64,000 nt of DNA from MPNP01 sp965221445 (GCA_965221445.1 CBDCSF010000013.1:2542001-2606000); one strand, 5' to 3'; positions 44,723 to 54,356 are shown, counted from the stretch's first letter. Made by a program: numbers and translations. Notes: generated from the sequence alone by a model not told the origin.

Positions 44723-45619
44723 ATGGTTAAAAAAACTGAATTAAACAATTTATTGATTGGTATTCAATCCGTTGGAGAAAATTTTCCACCCGAGTTACAA
44801 AAAGTTGCCAAATTTGTACTGGAAAATCCTTATAAGGTTGGATTTTCTTCCATTCGGGAGCTGGCCAAGATGGCTAGGGTCAAGCACAGTACAATGGTCA
44901 GGTTTGCCAAGGTAAATGGGTTTGCTACCTATTCGGAGTTTCGTGAAGTTTTTCGCCCCGGAATGAGTTCCGAGGAAAAGGTTTTACTGATAAATGACTT
45001 ACAGGTAACAAGTTATCAGGCTCATGATAAAATCAGAGTTCCATCTGTTGGGAAAGGTATATCTCGGTCCGATTTGGATACCCTGGATACGCCAGTCATG
45101 CATCGGTTAATCAGATCAGCCGCAAAAGAGGTGGTTGGAGCTAGGACTTGCTTTGTACTGGGGGTTGGAGTTGCCAACTCAGTGGCACAAAATTTTACGT
45201 ACCTTGCTGGGATGATCGGACCTGATTTCAAATCATTACCATCCGGGGGAGATTTGCCAATTGATGTCTTGGGACGTGGCACAAAAGAAGATATTCTTGT
45301 CGCCATGACCTTCAAACCATTTCGCAAGGAAGTTGTTGAGGCTGTCAAGTTTGCCAATTCCCTTGGAATACCTGTTATCGCAATCTCGGATTCCCCAGCC
45401 TGTCCTATAATGGCCAAGGCAAAAATCAGATTTGTGATTCCGACGAGCTCTCCACATTTTTTTCCTTCAATGGTTACTGTAACTGCATTATTTGAACTAC
45501 TGTTAGGTTATTTGATTTCTGAAATTGGTAATGACGTTATTGAAGACTTAAGAGATTTTCACAATCGTAGACATTCTTTTGGAATTTATGTTGAGGAAGC
45601 AGATGAACTTGGACACTGA
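44723..45619 (+). CDS. MurR/RpiR-family transcriptional regulator
   Basis: About 298 residues. N-terminal HTH_6 domain (FPPELQKVAKFVLENPYKVG, FSSIRELAKMARVKHSTMVR) followed by a SIS domain (about 130-270). The ATG at 44723 has AGGA ten bases upstream, unlike the ATG 30 bases earlier. Located between the divergent flavoprotein operon and the Rieske oxygenase gene, which begins inside its last codons; likely local regulator of both units. Confidence 0.87.
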   Translation: MVKKTELNNLLIGIQSVGENFPPELQKVAKFVLENPYKVGFSSIRELAKMARVKHSTMVRFAKVNGFATYSEFREVFRPGMSSEEKVLLINDLQVTSYQAHDKIRVPSVGKGISRSDLDTLDTPVMHRLIRSAAKEVVGARTCFVLGVGVANSVAQNFTYLAGMIGPDFKSLPSGGDLPIDVLGRGTKEDILVAMTFKPFRKEVVEAVKFANSLGIPVIAISDSPACPIMAKAKIRFVIPTSSPHFFPSMVTVTALFELLLGYLISEIGNDVIEDLRDFHNRRHSFGIYVEEADELGH

Positions 45620-46691
45620 TCTTCAGTATTCACTTGAAGCTAAGTATTATACTAGCAAGGAAATCTATGAAAGGGAAAGGGAAACGCTTTTAAGCAAAAC
45701 CTGGATGTTTGCCTGCCATGAGAGTGAAATTCCGAATATTGGTGATTACTACACCTTCGAGCTTTGTGAAGAAAATCTTTTTGTTATAAGGGGCAAGGAT
45801 AGACAAGTAAGAACCTTCTATAACGTGTGTCAGCACCGTGCCCACCAGCTTGTTCAAGGTAAAGGTAATTGTCGTTCCATTATTTGTCCGTACCATGCGT
45901 GGACATATGAGCTGGAGGGAAACCTTAGGTCAGGTCCGAATCTGAGCGCGATTCAAAACTTGGATAGGGAAAAGATTTGCCTTCAAAATGTCAAAACTGA
46001 AAATTTTCATGGATTTATTTTCGTCAATTTTGATACAAATGCCTCGGAAATGGAAGAATGGTTTCCCGGGGTAAAGGCTGCCCTGGATGAATATGTTCCA
46101 AATTTGGATATTCTCAAACCAATGGAATGGATCAAAATTCCTGAGAATTGTAATTGGAAGACATCTGTAGAAAACCATTCCGAGTGCTACCACTGCCAGA
46201 TCAATCATAAGGCTTTCTCTGGAGGAGTAATTGATCCATCAACCTATGATATTCAACCTAACGGATACTGCCTGAAGCATACGACAAGTATGAATAAGAT
46301 TGATGCCATGACCTACAGGGTGGATCGGACTGTACCTCATGCCACTGAATACATTACTTTCTTTTTGTGGCCAATGTTTGCCTTTCAGGTATATCCCGGA
46401 AACCTACTCAATACCTATCATTGGCGACCACAGGCTGTTGATCATTGTACTGTGTGGAGAGGTTGGTTTTCAATTGATGGTGAATTTGATGAGGTCGTAA
46501 GCAAACTCGCTGTTCAAGATCGGGAAACAACTGTGGCTGAAGATATAAATTTAGTTGAAAGTGTTGGTAGGGGATTGAAGAGCAGGGGATATAAACCGGG
46601 CCCGTTGGTAGTTGATCCTTCTTGCGGGGTTAATTCCGAACACTCAATTATGCATATTCAGAGGTGGTTCAGGGAAGGCATTGGTCTTTAG
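45603..46691 (+). CDS. Rieske-type oxygenase alpha subunit (betaine-demethylase-like)
   Basis: 362 residues from the ATG at 45603, which has GAGG upstream and overlaps the regulator by 17 bases. Rieske [2Fe-2S] ligands are C76, H78, C95 and H98 (CQH-x16-CPYH). The catalytic domain has the mononuclear-iron helix ENHSECYHCQINHKAF and a later Asp in EDINLVESVGRGL. The ECYHC spelling resembles glycine-betaine monooxygenase GbcA and related N-demethylases. With a dimethylglycine-dehydrogenase-like neighbour, a stepwise demethylation of a quaternary amine is the best reading. Its reductase is not in the window. Confidence 0.87.
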   Translation: MNLDTDLQYSLEAKYYTSKEIYERERETLLSKTWMFACHESEIPNIGDYYTFELCEENLFVIRGKDRQVRTFYNVCQHRAHQLVQGKGNCRSIICPYHAWTYELEGNLRSGPNLSAIQNLDREKICLQNVKTENFHGFIFVNFDTNASEMEEWFPGVKAALDEYVPNLDILKPMEWIKIPENCNWKTSVENHSECYHCQINHKAFSGGVIDPSTYDIQPNGYCLKHTTSMNKIDAMTYRVDRTVPHATEYITFFLWPMFAFQVYPGNLLNTYHWRPQAVDHCTVWRGWFSIDGEFDEVVSKLAVQDRETTVAEDINLVESVGRGLKSRGYKPGPLVVDPSCGVNSEHSIMHIQRWFREGIGL

Positions 46692-46786
46692 GAGTTATCG
46701 GGGTTTGGATGCAATATTCAGTAATCTAGGCAATCCCAAGGTAACAGTACTTATCACTATTAACAGGTTAAAGTTAGGTGTTTATT

Positions 46787-47167
46787 ATGGATGAAGAATT
46801 GTTTGAAAAAGGTTTGACTGCAAGAAAAAGTACTCTTGGTGAAGAGTATGTAAACAAGAGTTTGCAGCAAGCAGATGAATTCACCCGTCCTTTTCAGAAG
46901 GCCATGACAGCCTGGTGTTGGGGGTTTGGTTGGGGCGATGAAACCATTGATCCAAAAACCAGGAGTATGATGAATTTAGCCATGATCGGTGCCTTGGGTA
47001 AAATGAACGAATGGGAAATCCATCTCAGGGGGGCATTAAATAACGGGGTATCAGTTGAGGAGGTACGGGCAACAATCCATATCGTGGGGATCTATTGTGG
47101 AGTTCCTCAGGCCCTGGAGTGTTTCCGTTCAGCAAGAAAGGTATTGAAAGAGGCAGGGAGGTTGTAA
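46787..47167 (+). CDS. Carboxymuconolactone-decarboxylase-like protein
   Basis: 126 residues of the CMD/AhpD-like helical fold: FTRPFQKAMTAWCWGFGWGD, KTRSMMNLAMIGALGKMNEW, HLRGALNNGVSVEEVRATIH, and the closing YCGVPQALECFRSARKVL. The paired CxxC of AhpD is absent, so it is of the decarboxylase type or of unknown function. ATG chosen with TTAGGTG before it; a GTG nine bases upstream is possible. About 95 bases after the Rieske gene and probably co-transcribed. Confidence 0.82.
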   Translation: MDEELFEKGLTARKSTLGEEYVNKSLQQADEFTRPFQKAMTAWCWGFGWGDETIDPKTRSMMNLAMIGALGKMNEWEIHLRGALNNGVSVEEVRATIHIVGIYCGVPQALECFRSARKVLKEAGRL

Positions 47168-47351
47168 TTCTTATAAATACCGAAATATTTATTGTATTAC
47201 TTACGGTTTCAGGTTTGTGCAGAGACTTTGATACTGAATGATAAAATTTTGTTAAAGTTAAATTGCTTCTTTAACGATTCGACTCGTCTTGCTGCTCGGA
47301 TGGGTACATATCTTCCTCACCTGCGAGTGCCGACGGCCCAATGTAACTGCA

Positions 47352-48329
47352 TCACGGGCTTGTCGTAGGATTCTGCTGCCGGAACCGACCCCAACTGAAC
47401 TCTGTTCCCTTTTCAGACCGGTCCCACAGCTTTTCCATAATGGCCTTGTGATAGGCATAAGGTTCCAGGGAGCCGCGGCCGACCGGACCAACCATTTCCA
47501 TACGACCTGTGGGACCATAGAGAGCCCGCTGTTCTAAGCCATCGTCGGTTGCGCACATGACTTCTGGAAGGGCGCCCTTTTCGGCCGATTGAACCAAAGG
47601 TAACTTGGACATGACGAACCACAAGGCTCGCGTGACAAGACCGCCGCTTGTGCTGATGAGTGACGTTGCGGATGCCCCAGGATGGCAGACGTAGACCTGA
47701 ACGACACTACCTGCCGCCTTGACTCGATCTTGCAGCTCGTAGGCAAACATCATCTGTGCCAGCTTGCTTTGGCAGTAGGCCGGATTGGCACTGTAATCCT
47801 TGTCCCAATTCATGTCGTCGAACTTTATAGTCCTCAGCCCCATCTTGTAACCGAGACTAGCGACGACCACGATCCGGCCTTTCGACTCCTCAATGCGGTC
47901 GAAGAGAATCCCACACAAGACAAAGTGACCATAGTGATTGGTTCCAAGCTGGCTTTCGAACCCATCAATTGTCAGCTTCCGTGTCGGTACCTGCCCAATG
48001 GCTGCGTTACAAATGAGTGCGTCGATACGGGGCACGGTACTGACCACCTCCTCTGCTGCTGCACGCACACTCGCAAGCTCCGCGAGGTCCATGCGGATAA
48101 AGTTCACATCGGCACCTGCGCCGAATTCCTCTTTCAGCTCTTTCACGGCAACGGTCGATCTTTCAGTGTTGCGGTTCAGCATCACCACGGTTCCGCCTTT
48201 CGAGAGAAGAATGCGTGCGGCCTGAAACCCCACACCCGCATTGGCGCCAGTGATTACGTAGGTCTTGCCTTCAAGGCTTGGGAGCCGCTCTGGTGTCCAG
48301 CCCATTGGTCCGAATTGGGTATCCTTCAT
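47352..48329 (-). CDS. SDR oxidoreductase (retinol/protochlorophyllide-reductase-like), GC-rich
   Basis: About 325 residues from the ATG at 48329, which has AGAGGA nine bases upstream. Cofactor loop TGANAGVGF, NAAIG, catalytic YCQSKLAQM, HPGASAT. It resembles the large 'classical-extended' SDRs of the retinol-dehydrogenase/WWOX/protochlorophyllide-reductase group. The gene is visibly richer in G and C than both flanks, suggesting recent acquisition. It converges with the CMD gene and has no operon partner. Confidence 0.82.
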   Translation of the reverse strand: MKDTQFGPMGWTPERLPSLEGKTYVITGANAGVGFQAARILLSKGGTVVMLNRNTERSTVAVKELKEEFGAGADVNFIRMDLAELASVRAAAEEVVSTVPRIDALICNAAIGQVPTRKLTIDGFESQLGTNHYGHFVLCGILFDRIEESKGRIVVVASLGYKMGLRTIKFDDMNWDKDYSANPAYCQSKLAQMMFAYELQDRVKAAGSVVQVYVCHPGASATSLISTSGGLVTRALWFVMSKLPLVQSAEKGALPEVMCATDDGLEQRALYGPTGRMEMVGPVGRGSLEPYAYHKAIMEKLWDRSEKGTEFSWGRFRQQNPTTSP

Positions 48330-48794
48330 CGTCTTGATCCTCTCAGAAATGCAGAAAAACTTCTTCAGCATTGTCTGCAGCCACTCCGTCTCAACCCCTT
48401 ATCGACGGGGCATTTATTATTACGCTGTCTTATCCCTTGTTCTATAATTATGCTTTTCATTATAACGTGATAGATATCTTGGACGGACAACAATAGTTTC
48501 AATACCAATGACAGGAAATTCAACCAGAAATTTTGGAGTTCAATTTTAAATTCTTTATCCAAATGAGGATTTTGAAGCCAAGACGAATTGTCACGGCAAC
48601 CGCGTATTTTAGTTAAGTGCAACGGGTTAGGTAATTTGTCATTTATTAATAAACTCTTGGTAACTACACAGAGATTACCTGAATAGTTACCAAAAACCTA
48701 CTTCAAAATCTGGTGAATGAGGTTAGGTTGATAAGAAGGTATTAGAAAGTATATTCACCTCTTACAAAGTAGTTGTGACTGAGAGAATGGAAGG
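48330..48794. other. Gene-free AT-rich gap with a 10-bp inverted repeat
   Basis: 465 bases without a credible gene. It contains a perfect inverted repeat TTGGTAACTA / TAGTTACCAA (48657-48693, 17-base loop), which could be a terminator stem for the leftward peptidase gene or an operator. Nothing else recognised. Confidence 0.5.
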
Positions 48795-49808
48795 CTATGT
48801 TTGATAATTCCCTTTCCAGGTTGGCAAAGTATCATTCTTTCCAGCTGTTGCATTGAACACGCCCCTGGCAATTGCCCGAGACACCGTTTTGGCAGCAGCA
48901 TCACTAATCTCAAATATAACAGAATCTGGGTCAGTTACCTCTTTCATTCCACTGGACGCTGCAAATAGCAGGTCGCCATCAAATATTGTGTGGGATGGAA
49001 CAATTGCTCGGGCTATCCCATCATGGGCAGCCACAGCAATTCTTGTCAATTGCGCCTGATCCAGTTTGGCATCAGTAGCAACTATCCCTATTGTGGTGTT
49101 ACCGAAATTCTCAGAAGTTTCCACCTGATTGGAGGGTATCCAATCAGGTTTGATTTTTGTAGTTGTACCAAATCCCCCGAATTCATCTCCAAATTCCCAA
49201 AATGCTGCCCAAAAATTTTTTTCATCGTATTGAGTAGTTGTCCCCAGCGAATTAACGGCCATTAAAGAACCGACGGTATAACCGGACTCTAATACTGTTG
49301 AAGCCGTTCCCAAACCGCCTTTCAGGTTGTTGGTTGTAGCACCTGTACCAGCACCTACACTTCCAATATCAAAATTTATTGTGGCATTATCCAAGGCGTC
49401 CTTTCCCAGATTGGCATAAGGATTTGTGTCCCAATCTTTTTGACCTCCATTCAGCAGATCAAATAAAATGGCACTTGGAACAATTGGTACTCTGACATCA
49501 CCCACTGGAAATCCTCTATCCCTTTGGGACAATAAATCACCCACACCAGTGGCGGCATCAAGACCAAAAGCTGAACCCCCGGAAAGAACAAGACAATCGA
49601 CTTTTTTTACCAATCTGTCAGGGGCTAGCAAATCGGTTTCTCTAGTTCCAGGTGCACCCCCCATAACATGTACGGCCGCAACAAATGGCCTTTCCCCCAA
49701 GAGCACTGATACACCTGATTTAATATGGCTATCAGTAGAATTTCCCACCATGAAACCCGAAACATCAGTAATTGAATTTCTTGTCCCGGGCTTCAATTTT
49801 ATAACCAT
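48795..49808 (-). CDS. P1-family peptidase/amidase (DmpA/NylC-like)
   Basis: 337 residues of the Ntn-like P1 family. N-terminal NSITDVSGFMVGNS, VLSGGSAFGLDAATGV and the autoprocessing site NTTIGIVATD: cleavage between N237 and T238 would expose Thr as the nucleophile, as in NylC-type hydrolases. Self-cleaving cytoplasmic aminopeptidase or amide hydrolase; substrate unknown. It is followed by the minus-strand gap and preceded by the cupin gene 72 bases upstream. Confidence 0.85.
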   Translation of the reverse strand: MVIKLKPGTRNSITDVSGFMVGNSTDSHIKSGVSVLLGERPFVAAVHVMGGAPGTRETDLLAPDRLVKKVDCLVLSGGSAFGLDAATGVGDLLSQRDRGFPVGDVRVPIVPSAILFDLLNGGQKDWDTNPYANLGKDALDNATINFDIGSVGAGTGATTNNLKGGLGTASTVLESGYTVGSLMAVNSLGTTTQYDEKNFWAAFWEFGDEFGGFGTTTKIKPDWIPSNQVETSENFGNTTIGIVATDAKLDQAQLTRIAVAAHDGIARAIVPSHTIFDGDLLFAASSGMKEVTDPDSVIFEISDAAAKTVSRAIARGVFNATAGKNDTLPTWKGNYQT

Positions 49809-49880
49809 CCAAAAATCAAAAACGCTTTTGATGAAGTTTTGCGACCTGGAAAATGTGACGGTATTCGTTGAATAAAAATT

Positions 49881-50174
49881 TTAAAACAATTCTATTTCAA
49901 CGAACGCAAAATCAAAAGTATTGGTGTTTATAACATTGTGCGCTATGCCTTTTTGTCTGTAGTAGGACTTACCTGCTTCCAGGTTCATTTTTGTTGTTGA
50001 ATCATCAGAATTGATTGCTGTTAATTCACCAGAAGTTAAAGGTACCACAATGTAATCGTACTCGTGGATGTGAAAACCAGTGGCTTCACCCGGTTTGAAT
50101 TGCCATTCTGTTACATTTACACTGGAATTCCTGATTTGTGGAATACCGGTGGCTAGTTTCTCATCTTTTGGCAT
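49881..50174 (-). CDS. Small cupin-fold protein
   Basis: 97 residues from the ATG at 50174 (a longer reading to 50240 lacks support). A single cupin barrel: WQFKPGEATGFHIHEYDYIV carries the metal-type His-x-His-x(3-4)-Glu-like motif, and YRQKGIAHNVIN the second conserved His. Function unknown; such proteins often bind small metabolites or act as isomerases. Runs in the same direction as the P1 peptidase gene, possibly with it. Confidence 0.75.
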   Translation of the reverse strand: MPKDEKLATGIPQIRNSSVNVTEWQFKPGEATGFHIHEYDYIVVPLTSGELTAINSDDSTTKMNLEAGKSYYRQKGIAHNVINTNTFDFAFVEIELF

Positions 50175-50363
50175 AGGTTTCTTTCTGTACTTGAAATTTT
50201 CGTGTAGGAAAAGTCTGGAACATTGCAGTATCGTGTACACATTTGTTTAAATCAATCAAGAAATTTCCCTTATATTATAAACAAAGAATCCCTATTAACC
50301 CGAAGTATCGTATTTTCCAATTAATATATTATCTTAGGTAGGAATTCTATTTTAGGAAAATAA

Positions 50364-50870
50364 GTGAAAATAATTGGTATTGATCCAGGTTTAACCAAAA
50401 CCGGGTGGGGGGTGATTGAAACCAAGGGTCAAACTTATACCTACATTGATTGCGGAGTCATATCTCCCCACGAAAGCGATATCTCAAAAAAATTACTGGC
50501 TATTTTCACAAAATTGACAGTTGTAATTGAAACTTTCAAGCCAGATACCGCAGCGGTGGAAAAAACTTTTGTAAACAAGGATGGTACCAATTCACTTAAA
50601 CTTGGTTATGCTGGTGCCATGGCATTGTTGGCCCCTACCAAAGCTGGATTGGAAGTAAGTCAATATGCGCCCAACACTATTAAAAATGCTGTGGTGGGAA
50701 TTGGGCATGCCACCAAGGACCAGGTTGAGTACATGGTTGGTATGCAATTGAAAGGCTTTAAGAATAAAGGACCTGATAGTACTGATGCATTGGCAATCGC
50801 CTTAACCCATTCATTGCTCATACCCCAAAAGATGATCGAAAATTCTATAAAATTTCAACAGGTGACGTAA
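50364..50870 (+). CDS. ruvC: Holliday-junction resolvase RuvC
   Basis: 168 residues; start is GTG. Catalytic acidic residues are visible in IIGIDPGLTKTGWG (Asp7), AAVEKTFVNKDG (Glu) and KGPDSTDALAIALTH (two Asp). Cuts Holliday junctions together with RuvAB during recombinational repair. Forms an operon with ruvA (one-base gap) and ruvB, in the usual alphaproteobacterial order. Confidence 0.95.
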   Translation: MKIIGIDPGLTKTGWGVIETKGQTYTYIDCGVISPHESDISKKLLAIFTKLTVVIETFKPDTAAVEKTFVNKDGTNSLKLGYAGAMALLAPTKAGLEVSQYAPNTIKNAVVGIGHATKDQVEYMVGMQLKGFKNKGPDSTDALAIALTHSLLIPQKMIENSIKFQQVT

Positions 50871-50871
50871 A

Positions 50872-51525
50872 TTGATTGGTAAAATTTCAGGGATAATTGA
50901 TTTTATCGGTTCTGACTTCGTTTTACTCAATGTGAATGGAGTTGGTTACGAGGTGTATTGTTCTTCAAACACCTTGAATTCCTTACCTCCACCAGGAGAG
51001 GAAGTCACTTTGTTCACCGACCTTCTTGTAAGGCAGGACCTTCTCCAGTTAACCGGATTTAAGCACCTTAATGAAAGATCGTTTTACAGGGAATTACTGA
51101 CTGTTCAGGGTGTGGGAAAAAAGGGTGCACTTTCTATCGTGGATACTATTGGAGTACCCGCTTCCATAAGAGCGATTTCAATGGATGATTGGCGTCCATT
51201 TAAATCAGCCCCAACGATAGGTCCAAAAATTGCCCAAAGAATTGTTATCGAACTTAAACCAAAACTAAGTAAATTATTATTATTAGGTGGGGGAGAGAAT
51301 ATCGGTTCCTCAACACCGACAGGAGACAATACCAAAACAAACAAACAATCAGAAGAATACAACAAAGAGTTGCAAATTCGTTCAGAAGCTCTTTCTGCAC
51401 TGGTTCAACTGGGTTATTCAGAAAGCGTATCCGCTGGAGTACTTACCCAAATAATCATGGACTCAGAAGAATTGACAACTGAGAGTCTAATCAAAGATGC
51501 CTTGCAGCGTTTGTCTTCACTTTAG
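50872..51525 (+). CDS. ruvA: Holliday-junction branch migration protein RuvA
   Basis: 217 residues from a TTG start immediately after ruvC. N-terminal OB-fold (IGKISGIIDFIGSDFVLLNV), two helix-hairpin-helix motifs (LLTVQGVGKKGALSIVDTIG and FKSAPTIGPKIAQRIVIELK), a flexible linker and C-terminal domain III that contacts RuvB (residues ~165-217). Confidence 0.95.
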   Translation: MIGKISGIIDFIGSDFVLLNVNGVGYEVYCSSNTLNSLPPPGEEVTLFTDLLVRQDLLQLTGFKHLNERSFYRELLTVQGVGKKGALSIVDTIGVPASIRAISMDDWRPFKSAPTIGPKIAQRIVIELKPKLSKLLLLGGGENIGSSTPTGDNTKTNKQSEEYNKELQIRSEALSALVQLGYSESVSAGVLTQIIMDSEELTTESLIKDALQRLSSL

Positions 51526-51540
51526 GAATTAATCTGATTC

Positions 51541-52575
51541 ATGGCAGAAAATACTTCCGCGATAACTCCCGAAGTCATATCAACAGATAATGATTTCGCC
51601 CTGAGGCCAAGAAGACTCAAGGAGTTTATTGGTCACGATGAGCTTAGGAGTAATCTGGGCGTGTTTGTAAAAAGTGCGAGCATACAGTCGAAACCAATGG
51701 CCCATACACTGTTTTATGGTCCACCTGGTCTAGGTAAAACTACCTTGGCCCAGATCGTTGCCAGAGAAATGGATGTTAATTTTTCCATGACATCTGGTCC
51801 TGTTCTGGCGAAGGCAGGTGATCTGGCTGCCATATTGACCAAATTGGATACACATGATGTACTGTTTATTGACGAAATACATCGGTTACACCCGATTGTT
51901 GAAGAAATTCTCTACCCGGCAATGGAAGATTATGCGTTGGACCTGGTTGTTGGGTCCGGTCCCGCGGCCAGATCCGTACGGATAGAATTAAAACAATTCA
52001 CACTGATTGGTGCTACCACGCGGTTGGGATTATTAACAACTCCCCTTAGAGATCGATTTGGTATTCATATGAGGTTGGAGTTTTATTCAGCAGATGAATT
52101 GTTGAAAATTGTAACCAGATCGGCTCAAGTTCTGAAAATTGATATTGAAAAAGCGGGAGCTATGGAAATTTCTCGAAGATCCAGGGGAACTCCGCGAGTA
52201 GCAAACAGACTGTTAAGCCGTGTTATTGACTTCGCGATCGTCGAAAATGATGGAAAAATTTCCAATGAAATTGCCAATAAAGCCTTGGATAGACTTGGGG
52301 TAGATCACTTGGGTTTGGATTCCAATGATCGGAAGTACCTGAAAATAGTAGCTGATCATTATGGCGGGGGGCCAGTTGGGATTGAAACCATATCAGCTGC
52401 TATGTCGGAGGTAAAAGACACAATTGAAGATGTGGTAGAACCTTATCTGATGCAGGCAGGTTTTATTAGCAGAACACCCAGAGGGAGGATGATAACTAAC
52501 TTGGCTTGGAAGCATTTAGGCCAAGAACCACCTAGTTTGACGAAAGATTTATTTAGTGCAACAAATGAAGCATGA
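51541..52575 (+). CDS. ruvB: Holliday-junction helicase RuvB
   Basis: 344 residues, AAA+ motor. RPRRLKEFIGHDELRSNL at the N-terminus, Walker A GPPGLGKTT, Walker B VLFIDEIHRL, sensor and arginine-finger segment IGATTRLGLLTTPLRDRFG, and winged-helix C-terminus with FISRTPRGRMITNLAW. Starts 15 bases after ruvA; the downstream ybgC start lies within its last codons. Confidence 0.96.
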   Translation: MAENTSAITPEVISTDNDFALRPRRLKEFIGHDELRSNLGVFVKSASIQSKPMAHTLFYGPPGLGKTTLAQIVAREMDVNFSMTSGPVLAKAGDLAAILTKLDTHDVLFIDEIHRLHPIVEEILYPAMEDYALDLVVGSGPAARSVRIELKQFTLIGATTRLGLLTTPLRDRFGIHMRLEFYSADELLKIVTRSAQVLKIDIEKAGAMEISRRSRGTPRVANRLLSRVIDFAIVENDGKISNEIANKALDRLGVDHLGLDSNDRKYLKIVADHYGGGPVGIETISAAMSEVKDTIEDVVEPYLMQAGFISRTPRGRMITNLAWKHLGQEPPSLTKDLFSATNEA

Positions 52576-53002
52576 ACATATTTATCGAGTTTATTACGAG
52601 GACGTGGATTGTGGCGGAATAGTCTACTATGCCAATTATTTTAAATATATTGAGAGAGCTCGCACTGAGATGCTCCGGGAACGAGGTATTACCCTTACCT
52701 ATTTAGACAGGGTTCACGGCAAAAGCTTTGTTGTCAAAAAACTAACGGCAGATTTTTTGTCGCCGTTAAAATTTGAGGACTTAGCCAAGGTTCGTACAGA
52801 AATAAAACGGTATACCGATTACCGAATTGTAGTTGATCAGTATATAGTTTCCAGATACGTTAAGTTATTTCAGGCTGAAGTGACCCTAGCCTGTGTTAAC
52901 ACTTTGGGACGCCTCTCGGAAATACCAAAACAGGTACAAAAGAGACTTGAGCCAAATCCTGTCGACAAGGCAGGGAGGAAATTTCCCGAACTTAAGTACT
53001 AA
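52565..53002 (+). CDS. ybgC: YbgC-type acyl-CoA thioesterase of the Tol-Pal cluster
   Basis: 145 residues, hot-dog fold: YRVYYEDVDCGGIVYYANYF with the catalytic Asp and RARTEMLRERGI. The ATG at 52565 overlaps the ruvB stop; a GTG nine bases earlier is possible. Its place directly before tolQ is conserved. A 155-base gap follows, which probably carries the tolQ promoter. Confidence 0.92.
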   Translation: MKHEHIYRVYYEDVDCGGIVYYANYFKYIERARTEMLRERGITLTYLDRVHGKSFVVKKLTADFLSPLKFEDLAKVRTEIKRYTDYRIVVDQYIVSRYVKLFQAEVTLACVNTLGRLSEIPKQVQKRLEPNPVDKAGRKFPELKY

Positions 53003-53157
53003 ATATTGGCGTAATGAGAGATAAATTTGAATTTATTTTCCCCACATCTTTGAAATTACATAAATGTTATTGCCATTTTCTCGAATCTTTAATATAAAGT
53101 GGATATATAAATAAGACCTCCCCGATTAAGGTGGCTGGATGAATTAGGGCAGCAATT

Positions 53158-53871
53158 ATGGAAATTGAGTTAATCTCGGCACCGGAGGGCCTGGATTTTA
53201 GCTTGTTGAATCTCTTCCTCATGGCAGGATTTGTGGTTCAGTGTGTCATGATATTACTAATCCTGGCCTCAATAATTTGTTGGGCGATAATTTTTCAGAA
53301 GCTTTTGTATTATGGAAAGGTAAAAAACCAGACCTTGGCCTTTGAAAGTGCATTCTGGTCCGAAGATTCCGTTGAAGAACTGTATGAAGGAGTAAAACGT
53401 AATCCTGTAGGCGGTTTACAACGGATATTCTGTGCGGCAATGGATGAATGGGAAAAATCCCATAGCCAATCTGGTACTTTAATTGCAGGAGCTTCCTCTC
53501 GGATAGACCGCTCAATGAGCAATGCAGTCAATAACGAAATCAATTATCTCTCGAGAGGGTTGGATTTTCTTGCTACTGTTGGGTCAACTGCACCATTTGT
53601 TGGCTTATTTGGTACGGTGTGGGGGATAATGAATGTTTTTACCGAAATAGGCATTCAGGAAAACACTAACTTGGCAGTAATTGCACCCGGTATAGGCGAG
53701 GCATTGGCTGCTACCGCACTAGGGTTGTTAGCGGCCATACCAGCGGTGGTCTTTTACAATAATCTGTCAACCAAGGCGAATAGCCTTGCAGCAAGGTTTG
53801 ATGATTTTGCTGATGAATTTTCCACAATAGTTTCAAGGGAAATTGAACAGATGGGACAACGTGAAGAATAG
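53158..53871 (+). CDS. tolQ: Tol-Pal system proton channel subunit TolQ
   Basis: 237 residues with three membrane helices (about 20-42, 135-160, 172-195) of the MotA/TolQ/ExbB family, including ATVGSTAPFVGLFGTVWGIM and PGIGEALAATALGLLAAIPA. AGGG lies eight bases before the ATG. Forms the energised inner-membrane motor with TolR and TolA. Confidence 0.95.
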   Translation: MEIELISAPEGLDFSLLNLFLMAGFVVQCVMILLILASIICWAIIFQKLLYYGKVKNQTLAFESAFWSEDSVEELYEGVKRNPVGGLQRIFCAAMDEWEKSHSQSGTLIAGASSRIDRSMSNAVNNEINYLSRGLDFLATVGSTAPFVGLFGTVWGIMNVFTEIGIQENTNLAVIAPGIGEALAATALGLLAAIPAVVFYNNLSTKANSLAARFDDFADEFSTIVSREIEQMGQREE

Positions 53872-53873
53872 AA

Positions 53874-54338
53874 ATGGCCCTTTCCATAAACAAGGTTGGT
53901 AGGCATTCCCGCCGGCAGAAAAACATTATTCACAAACCCATGTCAGAAATAAACGTCACCCCTTTTGTAGATGTTGTATTGGTGCTTCTAATAATTTTTA
54001 TTGTTGCAGCTCCCTTATTGACAGTAGGTGTTCAGGTTCAATTACCAGAAACGGCAGCAGCCCCCTTGAGTGATAGTGGAGAGGAGCCATTGACACTTTC
54101 CATTACTGCTGAAGGCCAAGTGTCAATCAATAAAACAGAATATTCCAATTCCGAGCTTATTCCCAAACTCAGGTCCATATTGGCCGAAAGGACCTCCGAC
54201 AAGATTTTCCTTAGGGGGGATAAGGAAGCTCGTTACGAAATAATAATGCAAGTGATGGGAGCATTAAATAATGCTGGATTTAGAAATATATCACTGGTAA
54301 CCGACGGTGGAGGCCCCACCTTTGATGACTTGAATTAA
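53874..54338 (+). CDS. tolR: Tol-Pal system protein TolR
   Basis: 154 residues, ExbD/TolR family. One membrane helix (about residues 30-50) with the proton-pathway Asp in INVTPFVDVVLVLLIIFIVA, then a periplasmic domain. Starts two bases after tolQ. Confidence 0.95.
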   Translation: MALSINKVGRHSRRQKNIIHKPMSEINVTPFVDVVLVLLIIFIVAAPLLTVGVQVQLPETAAAPLSDSGEEPLTLSITAEGQVSINKTEYSNSELIPKLRSILAERTSDKIFLRGDKEARYEIIMQVMGALNNAGFRNISLVTDGGGPTFDDLN

Positions 54339-54356
54339 GATTAATGAGGAGAGTTG

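Noticed and set aside
47682..48470. A 262-codon plus-strand open frame
   Set aside because: It is antisense to the GC-rich SDR gene, which has clear family motifs; long antisense frames are expected in GC-rich genes.
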